Origin: CAYRVX01 sp964642165
Lineage (GTDB): Bacteria; Planctomycetota; Phycisphaerae; SM23-33
Length of the DNA: 16,368 nt
NCBI GenBank assembly: GCA_964642165.1
Contig: CAZXOC010000166.1
Coordinates: 1-16,368 of the forward strand
Direction: 5' to 3'
The notes beneath the pieces were generated by a model. That model was not told the origin of the DNA and made no database searches. It saw nothing but the letters and a program-made list of their open reading frames with translations. This document shows, piece after piece, positions 14,725 through 16,368 of this stretch. Each line of letters opens with the position of its first letter. Position 1 is the stretch's first letter. The translations under genes and the position numbers were made by a program.

Positions 14725-16368
14725 ATGCAGCGAATCTCTCACCCGTCCGGCAAGGCGAAGGCACGGCCCTTGATCGCGGGCCGGGAGAGAGCGTGCCTCC
14801 TGCTTATCGTGGGGCTGCTGGCGTGCGGCCGTGCCCGGGCCGGCGCCCTGGCGGACCTCGCCAGGCCCCACGAGGGGCGCAGCAGGCGGGCGACCAGCTC
14901 GCACCGCATCGGGCCGGACGGCAAGTACGACCCCAACGGCGAGCTCGACCCCAACAGCAACTGGGACAACAAGTCCGTCGCGCCGGGGGCGACGAAGGTG
15001 CTGATGGACGAGCGTGGCCCGGGCGTCATCACGCACATCTGGATGACGTTCCTCGGCCCCGAGCCGCACGCGTGGGCGCCAAAGGGCTCGGCCGACCACC
15101 AGGAGATGCTCCTGCGGATCTGGTACGACGGCGAGGAGCGCCCCGGCGTCGAGGCGCCCGTGGGCGACTTCTTCGCCTGTGCCTTCGGCCGGCGCCGCGA
15201 GGTGATCAGCCTGCCCGTCGTCGTGGAGGACGCCGACTCCTACAACGCCTACTGGCACATGCCGTTCCGCAAGTCCGTCCGCGTCGAGATCGTCAACCAG
15301 AGCCGCCGGAACATCAGCCTGCTGTACTACAACATCGACTGGATCCAGAAGGACCGCCTGCCGCGCGAGACGCCCTACTTCTACGCCCGGTACCGCCAGG
15401 AGTACCCCGTTCGGAAGGGCCGCGACTACCTCATCCTCGAGACGAAGGGCAAGGGCCACTACGTCGGCACGGTCCTCAGCGTGCGGACCCGCAGCCCGTC
15501 CTGGTTCGGCGAGGGCGACGAGAAGATCTACATCGACGGCGAGAAGAAGGCGTCCATCTGGGGGACGGGAACCGAGGACTACTTCCTCTCCGCCTGGGGG
15601 CTGAAGACCACCAGCACGCCCTACTTCGGCACGCCGCACTTCGACCAGTGGGGCATCGTGGGCGGCCACACCAGCGCCTACCGCTGGCACGTCCACGACC
15701 CGATCGTCTTCCGCAAGGGCATCAAGGTGACGATCGAGCATTACGGGTGGATCGCCCCCGACGAGACGCCGAACTACAAGAGCCACAGTTGGAACGAGCG
15801 CGAGGACGACTACTCCAGCGTCGCGTTCTGGTATCAGGCGGGCAAGCCGACCTTCACGGCCCGCGCACCGCACGCCCGCCAGCGCAAGCTTCCCAACCTG
15901 GACCGGATCTTCCGTGCGGCCGCGCCCGCGACGAAGGTGACGCATGGCACCGGCACGACGCAGGTGCAGCGCCTGCTGAACTACCCCGAGGGGCAGATCC
16001 TCTACAAGCCGCCCCGCCCCGACGGTGCCTGGATCGAGATCCCCTTCGAGGTCAGGGAGAAGGAGCCGCGCCGGCTGCTGCTCAACATGACGCGGTCCTA
16101 TGACTTCGGGCAATACCGGGCGACGCTCAACGGCGTCCGGATCGGGGGCGTGATGGACTTCTACCGCAAGAAGACGGACAACTGGGAGTACCACCTGCTG
16201 GACTTCTGGCCGGACCCGGGCAAGTACGTCCTGCGGCTGGAGTGCGTCGGCAGGAACCCGCTCTCCACGGGCCACTGGCTGGGCATCGAGTCCGTGCGGC
16301 TGCGGGAGCGCCGTCCCCGCGTGAGCGAGTGGGCCCACGACAAGGACAAGGACTGGCGCAAGAAGCCG
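14725..16368 (+). CDS. GH172 (DUF2961) glycoside hydrolase, secreted (3' end beyond window)
   Basis: GH172 enzymes act on alpha-D-fructofuranosides and arabinofuranosides; which sugar this one uses cannot be told. The window gives 548 codons. A long basic leader with a hydrophobic run (about 25-35) ends near LLACGRARA, so it is either a signal-peptidase or a lipoprotein cleavage. The DUF2961 core follows: GPGVITHIWMTF (about 97-108), APVGDFFACAFG, YWHMPFRKSVRVEI, and WGTGTEDYF with Glu284, which I expect to be one of the family's two catalytic glutamates. From about residue 435 a separate beta-rich domain (WIEIPFEV to WLGIESVRL) looks like a carbohydrate-binding jelly roll. GGAAGGG lies about eight bases before the ATG. 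It is 150 bp after the GH99-like gene, possibly with its own promoter (TTGCCA, 16 bp, TAAGCT near 14610). Confidence 0.9.
   Translation, partial: MQRISHPSGKAKARPLIAGRERACLLLIVGLLACGRARAGALADLARPHEGRSRRATSSHRIGPDGKYDPNGELDPNSNWDNKSVAPGATKVLMDERGPGVITHIWMTFLGPEPHAWAPKGSADHQEMLLRIWYDGEERPGVEAPVGDFFACAFGRRREVISLPVVVEDADSYNAYWHMPFRKSVRVEIVNQSRRNISLLYYNIDWIQKDRLPRETPYFYARYRQEYPVRKGRDYLILETKGKGHYVGTVLSVRTRSPSWFGEGDEKIYIDGEKKASIWGTGTEDYFLSAWGLKTTSTPYFGTPHFDQWGIVGGHTSAYRWHVHDPIVFRKGIKVTIEHYGWIAPDETPNYKSHSWNEREDDYSSVAFWYQAGKPTFTARAPHARQRKLPNLDRIFRAAAPATKVTHGTGTTQVQRLLNYPEGQILYKPPRPDGAWIEIPFEVREKEPRRLLLNMTRSYDFGQYRATLNGVRIGGVMDFYRKKTDNWEYHLLDFWPDPGKYVLRLECVGRNPLSTGHWLGIESVRLRERRPRVSEWAHDKDKDWRKKP

Noticed and set aside
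13096..16338. A 1080-residue open minus-strand frame opposite the GH99-like and GH172 genes
   Set aside because: Composition is that of an antisense shadow (long runs of Val, Ala, Arg, Gly, Asp). No motif or ribosome site is visible, and the plus strand has clear enzyme motifs throughout.

Overview
The window is GC-rich DNA, most likely from a planctomycete or a close relative in the PVC group. This is an inference from gene style rather than a marker gene. The signs are a Tat-exported Gfo/Idh/MocA oxidoreductase, secreted FG-GAP propeller proteins (one with a PEP-CTERM sorting tail), lipoprotein-type esterases, a sialate O-acetylesterase-like enzyme, GH99-like and GH172 glycosidases, a short UvrC, and a secreted protein with a jacalin-like GG-x-GG C-terminal domain. 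No rRNA, tRNA, CRISPR array or intact mobile element was seen.

Layout. 1-2813 (minus): a VCBS/FG-GAP propeller gene followed by a Gfo/Idh/MocA oxidoreductase gene that runs off the left edge, with an 11-bp tandem repeat between them. 2814-3297: a degraded stretch with an N-terminal transposase/integrase relic and another short gene tail. 3298-5921 (minus): a membrane-anchored SAM methyltransferase and a large lipoprotein alpha/beta-hydrolase. Each is preceded by a copy of the same 74-bp element. 6163-7458 (plus): a seven-repeat FG-GAP protein with a PEP-CTERM tail. 7459-7776: an imperfect palindrome and a decayed duplicate of the uvrC 3' end. 7777-10424 (minus): the jacalin-domain secreted protein, then uvrC with a near-leaderless promoter. 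10457-10615 (plus): a possible very small gene or gene tail. 10644-11717 (minus): the sialate O-acetylesterase-like gene. 12053-16368 (plus): a membrane metallophosphoesterase, a GH99/GH71-like protein joined to it by an ATGA overlap, and a GH172 (DUF2961) enzyme that runs off the right edge.

How it fits together. Most products are predicted to be exported, and many belong to families that act on sugars or acylated polysaccharides. The window therefore reads as a loose glycan-degradation neighbourhood with a DNA-repair gene embedded in it. No SusC/SusD-type transporter pair is visible. The two most unusual structures are the duplicated 74-bp element upstream of the two lipoprotein-type genes, and the uvrC 3'-end relic. 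With the intact uvrC, that relic brackets the jacalin-domain gene like the footprint of an integration or duplication event.
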